Shown here piece after piece: positions 24,109 to 36,252 of a stretch of 64,000 nucleotides of DNA (the stretch's first letter is position 1; every line of letters begins with the position of its first letter). The stretch comes from Taxillus chinensis. Lineage: Eukaryota > Streptophyta > Magnoliopsida > Santalales > Loranthaceae. The DNA is taken from assembly GCA_023512835.1 (NCBI GenBank), contig CM042085.1:40262189-40326188 (forward strand), in the 5' to 3' direction. A program made the position numbers and the translations under genes. The notes below the pieces were generated by a model. The model saw only the letters and a list, made by a program, of their open reading frames with translations. It ran no database searches and was not told where the DNA came from.

Positions 24109-24704
24109 GCACATTTGCGGCGGTTATGGAAAGAAACCCTAAACCTAAAACAAAGAGACCTCCACCTCCTTATATAGACACCTCACTTATCAAAACGACG
24201 TAGTTTTAATAAGTGAAACCCAACATCAAACGACGTAGTTTTGATAAATGAAATCCCACCATCAAACGACGTAGTTTTGATAAAAGGAACATGCCACAAC
24301 CTTCCCGCATCTACACAGGATAAAATATCCACAATTCGATCATGGTCCTTAAGGAAAAGATGATTAGCATAACAAAACGAAGAAGACGGGACAAAAAACA
24401 TGGCTGCACGTGACAAAGGCCATTGTCACGTGCAAGCTCCAAATGCCCTAAGATTTTGCCACAAGACTTAGAATAACCCGGAAGGCTCCCATGCAAAAAC
24501 ACCACTGCCCGTGACAAGCCATTGTCACGTGCACCCCTAAAGGTTCCTCTTGGGCTCATCTCTTACCTCAAGCTTGCCCATCATCATATAAAGTGTTTAA
24601 GCCAAATGTGTGGGAATAAAACCTCTCTAAAATGCAAAAATTGCCACCCAAAAGGCAAAGCGCGGACTAACTCCACATCCCAAAACACGGGTCATTACAA
24701 TGAC

Positions 24705-25132
24705 AACATGGAGTGTGAGTGATTATGAACTATCAAACAAGTCTTCGAGGAGAGTAAATGCTCAAGATATAATGACTCTAGGATGTGAAAGGAATGTTCG
24801 GGTGATAATTATGGATTGTGACACAAGCCAGAAGATCGGACATAAGGTTGTACTTGGATCTTTGATTAATACACAAGTAGATTGTTTTTTGTTCTTAGTT
24901 CAACATGACATACAACACTGGGAAGAAATCTCAGAGTCTCTCTCTCTTACGTTGGAATTCTCAAGTGGATACTCAAAAGTTCTTTCTTTAATGCATGTCA
25001 AAATCCTATATATTGTGTTCGTGCATTCCACGCTTTTTAGAGAGAGGTTGACTCATATTTTTGTCGTTAAGTTTGTGAGAGATATTTTCTAAGGTTATAG
25101 TGCTCGTGTGCCTTGTTGTCCATCCCGGAAGT
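24705..25132 (-). repeat. Repeat X, piece 2 (copia-type LTR)
   Basis: It continues X after the nested solo LTRs (GATTATGAACTATCAAAC, AGAGTAAATGCTC, GTGTGCCTTGTTGTCCATCCC), matching the reverse of 17000-17220 and 16660-16840. The minus-strand TATA-like box is near 25008-25016. It ends at GAAGT (25128-25132), where element D is inserted. Confidence 0.75.
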
Positions 25133-26616
25133 CGACAGACAAGATTTTTTAGCCTCTCTAAAAGAGCTAGCTAATGTCGTTAAATCTCTCTCTTCAAGAT
25201 AATAAATTCCTAAGTTTTAATTTAAGAATAGCAGCAAGAGGGTCGAACCCACGGGATTAGCCTAGTTCTCTAGTTCTCAAATCAAAACACCCAATTACTA
25301 TTGTTTTATAAAATGTCTTGGCAAAAAGTTTTCTTTTTTTAAACTAAAGATCTAATTTTTATTTGGTTTTCCGAATAAACAAAGATAAGAAACCTGAATT
25401 TTTAGGATTAAGATTCAGATTAAAGCATCTAGGGTCACAATTTCACCTCCCTATGTTATCTCTAATGGTTTATGGTATTAGGGTTGTCCGATTGAAAACA
25501 TGCTAAACATAAGCCAAGGACAACAAATGGTCATTGAGGTCCTTTTAAGAGTGTATGCCGAATAGTCATCTAAACACACAAACATGCAAAGCCAATAAAT
25601 CATACTTGCAAAAGGATAATGATCACACCAATCACAAATAAGTTATGAATCTCAATCATGCACTAGGGCTAAGAATACCAAGGTGTACATCCAAAGATAA
25701 AGTAAGAACACATTCATAAAACATGCAAAACTCAATCATCCAAACCCAATATTCATAAACACAAAGAAAAGCAACAAAGGGGGCTACATTGCTCCCCTAG
25801 ATTAAAGAACTACTCACGCATGATTACAAGCAAAACCATAGCAAAAAGCTAAACATCTTCTTCTTGATCACGCACAAGAAAGCTTCAAATCCAGCTCCAA
25901 AATCATGCGACGGTCGGCGAATTTTGCTCTCCTAGGTCAAGGAGCACCTCTAAGTCGTGGAGCCTCTCTCTCTCTAAAACGTGTAGGGGCCAGTCTGGCT
26001 AGCAAGGGCGTGGAGCTCTTATTTATAGAGTTTGGAGGGCCTTGAGGTGTGTAACCTAGCCCACTTATCAAACGCGTAGTTTTGATAAGTAACACTCAAA
26101 CATTAAAACCATATCTTCCATCCACAATTTGGACTTGGGCCTTCGGGAACAAATGATCGGCATGGAAAAATGATTGGATCGGTCCAAAAATATCTCTGCA
26201 CGCCAATTTGCACGTGATATGGTGAATTCACGTGCACCTCCAAATCAGCTCAAACTTCTCCCCAAGCTTCTCTTGCATCCTTTAGAGGCCTGAGTGGCAA
26301 AAATAGCTCGCACGTGAAGTGGGTGAATTCACGTGCAGCTCCAAATCAGCTCCAAATGCTCTGAAATTTCTGGTAGGTGTAGAGGACATCATTTCGAGCA
26401 ACTTTTGTTCTTGCATGCCAATTGTTGAGGCCATCTACTATGTCAAAAGTGAAGTCCAAAACCTGCCAAAATAACTTAAGCGCCGCATGTATTTGCAACT
26501 AGCATCTTCCTAGGGTTAGAGCAAATATATATGATATATGAGGTAATAAGGCTCTAATCATGCTCTTAAACATCCTAAATAAACACTAGAATAACGGCAT
26601 AAAATGCACGTTATCA
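25133..26616 (-). repeat. 3' LTR of element D
   Basis: Minus-strand LTR; right end ..GCACGTTATCA at 26616 (TGATAACGTGC start). The adjoining interior AGTGTGGTGTATT (minus, 26617-26630) is the likely polypurine tract. The left end has TG changed to CG on the plus strand. Confidence 0.85.
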
Positions 26617-29600
26617 AATACACCACACTTGAACCATTGCTTATCCTCAAGCAAAAACATACAGATGTAAAAATAAAATAAACACGCATCAAACGGAAGA
26701 AAAATAAAATAACAATCAAGGAGAATCATGGTTTCCTAAGCATGCAACTCTATCATGATGAAATGGGAATTTAGCATCAAAATGAGTCGTAACTTAGTTC
26801 ATTCATGTCCATATCCCTAGTCCAACAGCCATGCAATATCACCACTTAAATTTGTATATGAGCAAACAATCCATGATAAAATAGCACCTAGTTTCCCTTT
26901 AAGTTCTTACCAAGGATAAGCACCCTCACTCCAAATATAATAATTCTCAAGCCCAATACCTATCAATGAACAATGGATGGAAAACTCTATCTCTACACTC
27001 ACCATCGCCTATTAATAAGTACTTGCCAAGCAATCATGAGAGTTCCCTATTGTGCTCATCAAAGAAAACACACTCTCTATTCTACTTTATTTGAACTCAC
27101 ACTCTATTCTAATAATCGATAAAACAAAACCATGAGCTAAGGAATTGAGCTCAACACTCTCAACAACAAAACTGAGCCAATGTGGCTACAAATCTAAACA
27201 ATCACACATAAACATCAAGCCATGTGGCTTTTATTCCGAATCTTTCTTTCTTTTTCTTTTTTTCTTTTTTTAAGTAATAACCTTACAAGGTGCATTTTAT
27301 ACTCTCCCTTGATGGATTATTCACTCTTTTTTACTCACATAACACATAAATAAGACCGATTTTTCTAATGCATACCCCTTGCCATTTTTGCAATAGGAGA
27401 GATAAATTCATTGATGTCTCACATCCCATTTTCAGTTAAGTGATGGCTTTTTCACATTCTATATCACAACCTTTTCCAATAATATCACACAATAAAGAAA
27501 AGAATGCAAAGACAGTCCACAGTGACTTAGAGGTCTTGCATCCTAACTCCACACACCAAACACCGAGCACTAATAAGCAATCACATACTTACTTGACTCT
27601 ACCGTTAAATAACCAATGTTGAATGCAAGATGAGTAAGAAATCAAACTATTACCCATAAACCATAAATGTCACTCAAGGGCTAAAAAGAAGTCGTTCTCA
27701 TTTTTCATTTTCTTTTTCACTCAACTTTAAGGGTTACTTAGGTCTATCATAGCATTTCATGCTTCCAACTAATATTCAAAATCTCAGCTCAAAAAATATG
27801 GTGATATCATTCAAAAGATAAAGACATGATTAAACCAATTCGTGAGTACATTTTAACTACTTTAACACCCTTATCACAACATGATACTAATGTGGCATAA
27901 AAATTAAATTTTAAGCCAAAATTGCATACTTAATATCCATGCCTCCACAAGCAAATCATTCAAGCAAACAACTCAAACAATCATGCAACTAAAAAACAGC
28001 TTTTTTTAAATTATAAATAAAACATGCAATCATAACATAAAAGACAAGCAAGTGGCTCAAGTCACTCCCATACACCACACTTAAAATACGTTATGTCCTC
28101 ATGGCATAAAATAGGGAGTAGAAAAAACACTTACCCCGGTTTGGCATTAATTGTAATAGTAGATGACATTGGCCACCATTTGTCGAATTACTGAGCCACA
28201 AAGTCAACCGACGTCTCACCGCGCACTTCCCAAGTTTCTCTCCCTTACTGAATAGCCATCATGTAGTAAGCAAGCAAAGATCCCATTGGAGTGATTTTTG
28301 GTGTGGAAGCCTTTGAAGATGGCCTCTCTTTATTAGATAAGAAAGACGAAAGTCTCCGCACAATGGTTAGCTTGCAAACAATTTATTGAATAAAATAAAT
28401 AAAAGAAAATAACATAAAATAAAACATAGCAATAAACATTGGGTTGCCTCCCCAACCAGCGCTTATTTAAAGTCTCGTAGCTAGACTTTGTCATACTAAG
28501 CTCAACCAATGTATGAAAGGCTTTCATCCTGGCATTGTAAACCTCAGATCTCATAGACCATAGCAATCGGATGAATGAACCATTTGTGGGAGCCACTTGA
28601 ACTCCCGATTCAATTGTTGATAGGGAGACACCTCCACAAACTTATGGTTCCTTCCTCTCATTCTATCGAGGCGGTAACACAAATTCAACATACTCCACAA
28701 TTGGAGTAGTCATGATGCACGCATGGTTACCTCCCTTGTCAAGCACTTCCTTCTCTTGTATAAGGGAAGATGATTCCAAAGCAAACATAGTAGTGGTGGG
28801 CTCATGTAGCTTGTCTTCATAAAAGTACCTTGGTTTGATGTGCCTTCAAATATGAGAATTATGCATCATCATCCAAGATTTGTTGCCTACCTCGGGGTTG
28901 TCACTTATTGGTTTCTCATGTTCTCTAACACCCGGAATAATTCAAGTCTTCATCTTCTTCTTGGATAGAAATTGTCCTCATAAGCTCCAACCATGGGAAG
29001 AGTTGAAGTGGATACATCACATGGGCTATTAAATTGTGGTGGAGGGACAACCTCATCATAATGAACCATTGCCCTTGTATCCACTTCTTGGTCTATAGCA
29101 TCATTAATGGTTTGACCAGCTAGAATGCGAGCTTCATCTTGTGAATCATTATTGCTAAAACTCCCATTCTTGTGAGGCAGATGTCAAAGATTGATACATG
29201 GAAGTTGGAGTGATGGCTTTGCAATTCTCTTGTCTCATCTCGTGTCACCAAGAAAGGAGTTAGATGAGACTCCGTTATCTGCATTTTGAACCATACTCAT
29301 CAATAATTGCTCCATATTTTTTATGGTAGTCTCTATATTTCCTAGCCTTTCATTCAAATTCTCTCTCTGGTTTCTTAATCTTCAACTTGGGGCTGCCACT
29401 CTTGTTGTTGATATGGACAATAATTGCCATAGAGTGGGGCTTCATAGTAAGCTTCATCTCTGGATATTGCCCAACCCATCTATTCTCGAATATCCATTAA
29501 AGAAAACCATTAAACTCCTCGGGTGTTGGTTCTCTGGGGATAATAGTCACCCTCAGGTTGGGTGTAAGTTGGCCGGACTTCCCTACTATCTCCATTAATA

Positions 29601-30117
29601 TTCCCACCATAATTAGGAGGCTCCTGGTATGAATAGCTGCTTGTGGGAGGATCATAGAGTCATGCAATCCCCAAGCACTATATAAAAATTCATCCGCCGC
29701 ATGACACGGAATATAAACATGTTGGTTTGCCATCTTGAATTCTCTCATCTCTCCCTTAGTTTTCCCACAAATATTTGTTGCCTTGGATCATCCTTTCCAA
29801 ACATTGTTCCATGGTTAGCTCCTCCTCATCTCCAAACTTTCATTCATTGGAGTCTTTGTTGGGTTACGGATTAAAGGACACAAGTTCCCCTCGTCGTATA
29901 CACAACTAGCAATACCTCAAACACTTGGTGTATGTTCTTGTAAAACAACAAGAACACACCCAAAGCAGCTCCGAACAATGCAAAATAAACAAATAAAGAA
30001 CACCAAATAAGAAAAATAAAAGACAAAATAAAACACCAAGATCAAATCAAACAATTTCACTCAATGTTGATTTTAAAAACTAGTTAACTGTTGAATCCCT
30101 AAGAATACGCTTCAATT
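26617..30117 (-). mobile_element. Interior of element D, no coding domains
   Basis: 26617-28130 matches the 3' untranslated part of element E (56273-57660) in order and motifs, for example the TACCACACTTA..ATGTCCTCA stretch next to CACTTACCC. 28130-28340 may hold a protease relic (separate entry). 28340-29930 has gag-like fragments at best (a CCACAAAT/YIPCHAADEFLYSAWG-type frame at 29497-29748 that I cannot assign). 29930-30117 is the leader; the primer site is mutated relative to TGGCGCCGTT. Confidence 0.6.
28131..28340 (-). pseudogene. Possible relic of the Ulp1-like C-terminus in element D
   Basis: A minus-strand frame reads PMGSLLAYYMMAIQ, which aligns with RCGIFVCYYLLAAL of element E at the catalytic-Cys segment. 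The distance from this segment to the shared CACTTACCC sequence is about 155 bases here and 149 in E. The Cys would be replaced by Met, and no His or Asp segment is recognisable. The match is short and could be chance, though the equal spacing and the homologous flank argue for it. Confidence 0.3.
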
Positions 30118-31616
30118 TGATAGATAAGATTTTTTTAGCCTCTCTAAAAGAGCTAGCTAATGTCGTTAAACTGCCTTCAAGATAATAAATTCCCTAAGTT
30201 TGCACTAAAAGAATAGCAGCAAGCAAGGGGCTCGAACCCCAGGATTAACTAGTTCTCTAGTTCTCAAATCAAAACACCCAATTACTATTGTTTTATAAAA
30301 ATGTCTTGACAAAAAGTTTTCTTTTTTAAACTAAAAATCTAATTTTTATTTGGTTTTCTCGAATAAACAAAGATAGTAACCCAATTTAGGATTAAGATTC
30401 AAGGATTAAAAGCATCTAGGGTCACAATTTCACCTCCCTATGTTATCTCTCTTGTTCATGGTATTAGGGTTGTGCCCGATTGAAAACATGCTAAACATAA
30501 GCCAAGGACAAGAAATGGTCATTGAGGTCCTTTTAAGAGTTGTATGCCAGAATGGTCATCTAAACACACAAACATGCAAAGCCAATAAATCATACTTGCA
30601 AAAGGATAATGATCACACCAATCACAAATAAGTTATGAATCTCAATCCGCCCGACAGGGCTAAGAATACCAAGGTGTACATCCAAAGATAGAAGTAGAAA
30701 CATTCATAAAACATGCAAAACTCAATCATCCAAACCCAATATTCATAAACACAAGAAAGCAACAAAGGGGGCTACATTGCTCCCCAAGATTAAAGAACTA
30801 CTCACGATGATTACAAGCAAAACCATAGCGAAAAAGCTAAACATCTTCTTCTTGATCACGCGCACGAACAAAGCTTCAAATCCAGGCTCCAAAATCATGG
30901 CGATTTTTTGCGACGGTTGCGGCTGCTCTCCTAGGTCAAGGAGCACCTCCAAGTCGTGGAGCCCTCTCTCTCTCTCTCTAAACGTGGGGTAGTTAGGCCT
31001 AGCTAGCAAGGGCGTGGAGCTCTTATTTATAGGTTTGGATGGGCCTTGAGGTGTGTAACCTAGCCCACTTATCAAAACGGCGTAGTTTTGATAAGTAACA
31101 CTCAAACATTAAAAAACTCCATCTTCCATCCACAATTTGGACTTGGGCCTTCAGAACAAATGACGTCATGGAAAAACGATTGGATCGGTCCAAAAATATC
31201 TCTGCACGCCAATTTGCACGTGATATGGTGAATTCACGTGCACCTCCAAATCACTCAAACTTCTCCCCAAGCTTCCTTGCATCCTTTAGAGGCCCGAGTG
31301 GCAAATAGCTTGCACGTGAAATGGGTGAATTCACGTGCAGCTCCGAATCAGCTCCAAATGCTCAAATTTCGTAGGTAGGTAGGGGACATCATTCGAGCAA
31401 CTTTTGTTCTTGCACGCCAATTGTTTGAGGCCATCTACTATGTCAAAAGTGAAGTCCAAAACCTTCCAAAACACCTTAAAAGCGCATGTATTTGTAACTA
31501 GCATCTTCCTAGGGGTTAGAGCAAATATATATGATATATGAGGCAATAAGGCTCTAATCATGCTCTTAAACATCCTAAATAAACACTAGAATAATGGCAT
31601 AAAATGCAAGTTATCG
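30118..31616 (-). repeat. 5' LTR of element D
   Basis: Minus-strand LTR of 1499 bp; left end TGATAGATAAG at 30118, right end ..GCAAGTTATCG at 31616 (CA changed to CG). The ACGT palindrome is at 31071-31092 and CACGTG boxes at 31217, 31235, 31314 and 31333. Confidence 0.85.
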
Positions 31617-32143
31617 TAAGTCCGACTTCGCCATCGAAAATGCGAAAGTTCAACTGATGGGTGATTCCTTTGATTTGGTAGATCTAATGCCCATATCGCG
31701 TATTTGCATGCCCATATTGATGCATCGATCTTGACCATTAATTTGCTATGGTGGTTGGCGTCATTAATGTAGCATTAAATGTGCTCAATCGCTCTTAATC
31801 GGCCAGCAGGCTTATTGTACAAAATCTAGTCAAGATATTGCTAAGTGAATATACTTAGGGTTGTAAGTTTGCCTCAAAGGTGGGAGCCTCCCGAGGTTTG
31901 GTGACTCGAAGATTTGGATTGAATATGTAAGAGTTGTGCAGTTGTGCTTCGGACTCCAACAATAAGGATTCTACGAGTCTACGACTTACAATTCTTCAAG
32001 TCTTTGTGGGCAGAGCTCAGGTTAGATCAAGTCCGTGGTTCACTCCATAAACTGTGAGGTTGCGACTCTTCGAGTCTTAGACTCTTCCAACGACTCCAAG
32101 AGTGACTTCATTTGAGGTGTACTTAATTTAGCCGTTATTCAAC
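31617..32143 (-). repeat. Repeat X, piece 3 (U3 end of the copia-type LTR)
   Basis: It continues X after element D: CCGACTTCGCCATCG..AAATGCG, ATGCCCATATCG, GATCTTGACCATTAAT and then a series of ACTCGAAG / CTTCGAGTC motifs shared with 16150-16620 in reverse. It ends in a C-rich stretch near 32143-32167, where the copia LTR begins; the exact junction is unclear. Confidence 0.65.
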
Positions 32144-33280
32144 CACAACCCCCCCCACCCCCCCAAAAACAACACTTATCTAGTTAAGTGATAGAATCAC
32201 CTGAGAAGATAACCAGATAGTGGAAGTATTTTGTTTTATTATCAAAAGATAAATACAACAAAATAGAAGCAAAACTCTTTTACACTCTGTTTACAAAAGG
32301 ATTCACACACTAGCCTATATTATGTCTTTGAACTCTTGTGCATACACAGGGTTGATTGAGGCTTGCTCGCACACACACTCTCAAATGTACAAGTATGAAT
32401 ATTTATAAAAACATTCCTAAGAGACAACCTTGGAACTTGTAGTTCCGGAAAGCGTTCAGCACTAACTATTCCTCGGTAATCTCTCTGCCTTGATTGCTGT
32501 GGTTTGTGGAGATCAAGATCTTGGGTTTGAAGAGTATAAGTGCGTTTGTGAGTTCCCAAGTATAATTAAAGTTGTGTCCACATATCCGGGTGATCCACGT
32601 GTAAGATTCTTCAGGTTCTCAACAAGTTTGTCTTACATCGGGACACCACTAGCTGATGACTTTAAATGCGGTAAGTTGAAGTAGCATCTTCTTGGTCCGG
32701 TGTAATTTTCCTTACTCCATTGCTAATGAAGCTCGGAACCTTACTCCGTGTCAGTGGTTGCTTACTCCGTATCTATTTGGTACTGGAATCCTTAGTCTGT
32801 GTCAGCGCTTCCTTACTCCGTGTGAATGAGAAGGTCGGAGTGCTTATTCCATGTCGGCGCTTCCTTACTCCGCATGTAAGTTCCTTACTCCGTACGAGTT
32901 TCTTACTCCGTGCGAGTTTAAAGGATCGGATAGCTTACTCCGTACTAGCACATCCTTACTCCGCATGAGTGAGTGGTCCGGATTCCTTACTCTGCATATG
33001 GTTTCCTTACCCCGTGCGAATAAAGACTCGGGTCCTTATTCCGCATCAGTACTTCTTTACTCCGTATGTATGGGCGACCTGATTATTTACCAAGTGTTTG
33101 ACGACACTCACTCTCGTCCGGATCAGGATTATGTATCATGTCCTTAGCTTTGATCTTACGAGTGTATCTCCGGATTAATAACATATCTTCTGCAATGATT
33201 AAAGACAAAACACAAAAGATCTCAAATCAAATTACATAGGGCTTTATCAGCATTATCCAAATTCTGGGCTTGATCCAACA
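32144..33280 (-). repeat. 3' LTR of the copia element
   Basis: The right end ..GATCCAACA at 33280 gives the TGTTGG start on the minus strand, directly after the polypurine tract. The left (U5) end should read TGATGGTTCC as in the 5' LTR, but is replaced by C-rich sequence (32143-32167). TATAAATA on the minus strand lies near 32396-32405. Confidence 0.85.
32703..33075 (-). repeat. CTTACTCCG array in the copia LTR
   Basis: About fifteen copies of CTTACTCCG or close variants (CTTATTCCG, CTTACTCTG), 15-45 bases apart with different spacers. On the coding (minus) strand the unit is CGGAGTAAG. The 5' LTR has the same array at 44158-44530. It lies upstream of the TATA box in U3. Confidence 0.85.
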
Positions 33281-33293
33281 ATCTCCCCCAATT
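33281..33293 (-). other. Polypurine tract of the copia element
   Basis: Minus strand AATTGGGGGAGAT directly before the 3' LTR start TGTTGG; it is the plus-strand primer for reverse transcription. Confidence 0.85.
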
Positions 33294-33423
33294 ATGGATA
33301 TGCCCAAACCCTTTGTAATCTGATCTGGTAAGCAGCGCAGAAAGATAACATACAGAATACACATCACAACCATTTTCATTTATCAGCAACAGAATACAAT
33401 TAAGCCTTTATACAAGATTTTCA

Positions 33424-36129
33424 TTAAGGTACATAAGGCTTACTATACTTGAAGATCATTGTTGCTGCTTTCTCTATAAGCTCCATTGTCTGCTTCATCG
33501 AATAAGTGGTGTGTTGGCTCCAAGATTTGTCCACACTTAAGAATGACTTGATGAAGTAACAGACAAAGGCCCCGCAGCTATCTCCATCTGGCTGTTTTGG
33601 CACTTGCTTCTTGCCCCGGAATGTCACCTTCAGCTTCTCGGTCGGACTCAAAGGAGTGATGCCCAACTTTTCATATAATCCGGCTTTTTTCATAGCTTCA
33701 GTCAACCTGAGACACAGTGGTTCCCATTGATTCTTTCTTACATACTACTCTACAACCTGATGAGAATCAATCAGAATCATCTGTTTGGACTGAATCATGA
33801 AGACAACCATCATGAAATGTGGCGACATGATCCGGTACGAAATGAGGATAGTTGAGAGAGTTCTCCATGGCTTGCTATCCTCAGAAGTTCCGTCGATAAA
33901 GGACTGAATGATATCTACACTGGGAAGATAGCCCTCATTCCAGCACGGTAGAACTTCAAACAAGTGGCCGTCCTTGTATAGAGATGGAAACAGCCTCATC
34001 TCCATTTTAGCAGCCCTAGAGAAGTTGTCGATGTCATCTATTGTAAAGAGGCCTTTCTCCGATCAAAGGGTCCGAATGTCGTCCGGGGAGAAGGGGTACA
34101 AGTTAGAGAGACATCTTCTCTCGGTAATAGACGCAGAATAGGAAATCATTGCCTTACGCACGCTTTCGTCCGCATCAAGAGGGTCACACGCCGCGTATGA
34201 TGGCAGGAAGGTGTCAGCTGCGGATGGAGAGGATGGAGGAAAAGCTGCACTTGAGGAGCTTGGCTGAGAGAAGCGGCTACGTTTGGGGATTTGAACTCCC
34301 TGAAGCAATGAAGAGGCAGGCTGCTTCTCAGCACGAGTGGAGGAATATGATGCAGGAGCAGAAGGATCAGATGACACTCTCTCCCCCGGTTTGGCAGATC
34401 GCCGGGGAGCAACGGGAGGGCGAGCCATCGTGTGCGCCAGGTCTGTGAAGGAGGTAGACAAGGAGTGGACGGACGAGGCAACTAGGTCCATCTTCTGTTC
34501 CATGGAAGTGGAGGAGTCGGTGAGGGCGGAGAGGAGTTGGGCGCCAAGAGCATCAACCTTGGCGGCGATAGTGGATATTTAGGCGCTATGAGCTTGGGCG
34601 TGGCGGTCCAGCTGGGCGGAGAGCACAGCGCCGAAGTGGACCGTGCCAAAAGAAGCACGCCCAAGGGCCAACTCTGGAGCTTTGGAGGACTCCCCCACAT
34701 GAACAGGAGCAGGAGTGCGGCGGCGGAGGAGTCCCAGGGGGTATCGGCACCCGGTAGCGGAAGAGGCATCCGGAGCAGCAGACCCGCTTTGACCAGATAG
34801 GTCAACAATCGGAATAGCGACAGCAGGAGAAGAAGGTCCAGCCTTAGCAGGGGAAGGACTCCGTGCGGCATGGACCAGGCTGGAGGGGTTAGGGAACGAC
34901 ACATCTGGAATGGAGGCCGGCGTAAGAAAGCCTTGGTCCAAATTCCAGATGATCATGGTCTCTGGGGATTGGGTATGGCGAGTGTAAAACACCCGGAGAT
35001 CAGTGTCAGGAACGGAGGCGGTGTGGGCAAGGCTGAAATGGAGTCAAAGGTCCGTTAAGGTGTCACCGGAGAGATGGGCAAGGTAGGCTCGGGGTTGAGG
35101 TAAGGGAGGCAAAGGAGCTTCCAGAATAGATTCCGGGACATCAGCAATGGCGGCAGCAATGACGGTATCAACCGCGGCAGCAACGGCGGAAGTGGAGGGA
35201 GTGGGGACATCCGCAGCAGAAGGGGCTGAGGAAACAGCTTTAGGGACACTGCGCTGAGATGGCCCCGCAACCTTGGAGGGTTCGGGACGGATGCTGTGCT
35301 GGGAGGCCCGAGAAATGGAGGGGGCAGCAACGGACCGAATCCGGGAGGATCGGTGAGCAGAGTTGACGTCAGGGGCATGGCTGTCGGAGGGGTCACCAAC
35401 AGAACTGCCTTGTTGTTCCGTGGCAGGGAGAAGGCGCAGAGCTGCAGAGGGACAGCGGGCCGTTATGTTCCCATCAGGCGTAAGATGGCGAAGGTAATAA
35501 GCCGGAGGAAATGGAACAGCATCATAGCGGGCGAAATGGTCCGGATGAAGATGCCGGAAGACAATGCTTAGTATTCGCCCGAAGGAATGGTTCTTGGGTC
35601 CATTCTGCAGCAGTCGGAACAAAAACGTCCCCCGGTCCATCGGAAGAACTTCAAAAATGCCGTACATGGCCAGAAGAAGATCGTACGGAACAGAGTCCAG
35701 AGCAGAAATGCGAGCCAGTAAACATCGACTCAGTATGATCGCCATACAGCGATAATGACCTTGGAAGGACTTCACCTTGTATTCCTTGCCTTTATAGGTG
35801 CAACCCATAGAAGCCGCCATGGGATCGGCATCGGGGCGCTGTGGTTCACCGGGGGGTAGATTGAGAGCAGCACGAAGAACGGCGGGGGTGATTAGGATGG
35901 ATTCATCGCGAACAGAGGAGATGATGGAGTCGGTGGTACAGCGGATCCGTTGGTAGAACTCGAGAATGTCGTCTATAAGAAGATCGACAGGATTGGAGAT
36001 CAAGTTGAGTATGTGAGAGGCTTCTAGAAGAGGGCGAAGATAGAAAAACCAGTCCGGAGGGTTGGAGATAGTGCTCCAATCGACCAGATGGCTGGGATTG
36101 ATGCCGGAAAGAGAGGTTTTGGGTGCCAT
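33424..36129 (-). pseudogene. Extra ORF of the copia element: plant-transposon domain plus Ulp1-like protease
   Basis: Segments 35044-36129, 34579-34992, 34063-34503, 33745-34005 and 33424-33705 all lie in one reading frame of about 902 codons, broken only by in-frame stops at 35044, 34579, 34063 and 33745. The N-terminal 210 residues (LEFYQRI; GHYRCMAIILSRCLL; LDSVPYDLLLAMYGIF) resemble the 'putative plant transposon protein' family. Residues about 230-640 are rich in Ser, Pro and Ala. The C-terminus matches Ulp1/C48 proteases: His in SPHFMMVVF (codon 33817-33819), Asp in MILIDS (33766-33768) and Cys in KQPDGDSCGAFVC (33574-33576), 64 residues apart. Ulp1 enzymes cleave SUMO or similar tags; the role in the element is unknown. 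Start chosen at 36129; a TATA-like box lies upstream. Confidence 0.75.
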
Positions 36130-36242
36130 TGTACATGAAAGTTGAAGGGCGAGAGGGAAGGTGAGGTCTTGGGGATTGAAGGAGCAACGAGAGTTTTAGG
36201 GATTTGAAAAGGGTAACACTCGTGCTTTGCAGGAATGACCAG

Positions 36243-36252
36243 AATATATAAG
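36243..36252 (-). promoter_or_regulatory. TATA-like box upstream of the copia extra ORF
   Basis: Minus strand TTATATATTC about 115 bases before the ATG at 36129. Together with the 1.6-kb gap after pol it suggests the ORF could have its own transcript, but TATA-like sequence is common in A/T-rich DNA. Confidence 0.35.

Larger units (their letters stand above)
20859..24699 (-). mobile_element. Solo LTR of the Del-like family, minus strand, itself interrupted
   Basis: The left end TCACGCCCGAATTTCCAACCCGAG near 20862 is the reverse of the family's LTR end, and the right end ..CGGGTCATTACA at 24699 is the reverse of its start. It is split by a second solo LTR at 21064-22922. Flanks ATGAG (20854-20858) and ATGAC (24700-24704) are a 5-bp target duplication with one difference. 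The host LTR X reads correctly across the site. U3 features sit at 24170-24176 (TATA), 24188-24282 (three palindromes) and 24408-24540 (CACGTG pairs). Confidence 0.85.
25133..31616 (-). mobile_element. Element D: non-autonomous Athila-like element with two LTRs
   Basis: LTRs 25133-26616 and 30118-31616 are nearly identical to each other and to the LTR of element A. Flanks GAAGT (25128-25132) and TAAGT (31617-31621) look like a 5-bp target duplication with one change, and repeat X continues on the far side. The 3.5-kb interior has no gag-pol coding domain, but the leader next to the 5' LTR (29930-30117) matches that of element A (8700-8890) almost base for base. D is read as a deletion or replacement derivative mobilised by A-type proteins. 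Confidence 0.85.

Noticed and set aside
34149..35738. Several plus-strand frames of 60-111 codons
   Set aside because: They are antisense shadows of the copia extra ORF.
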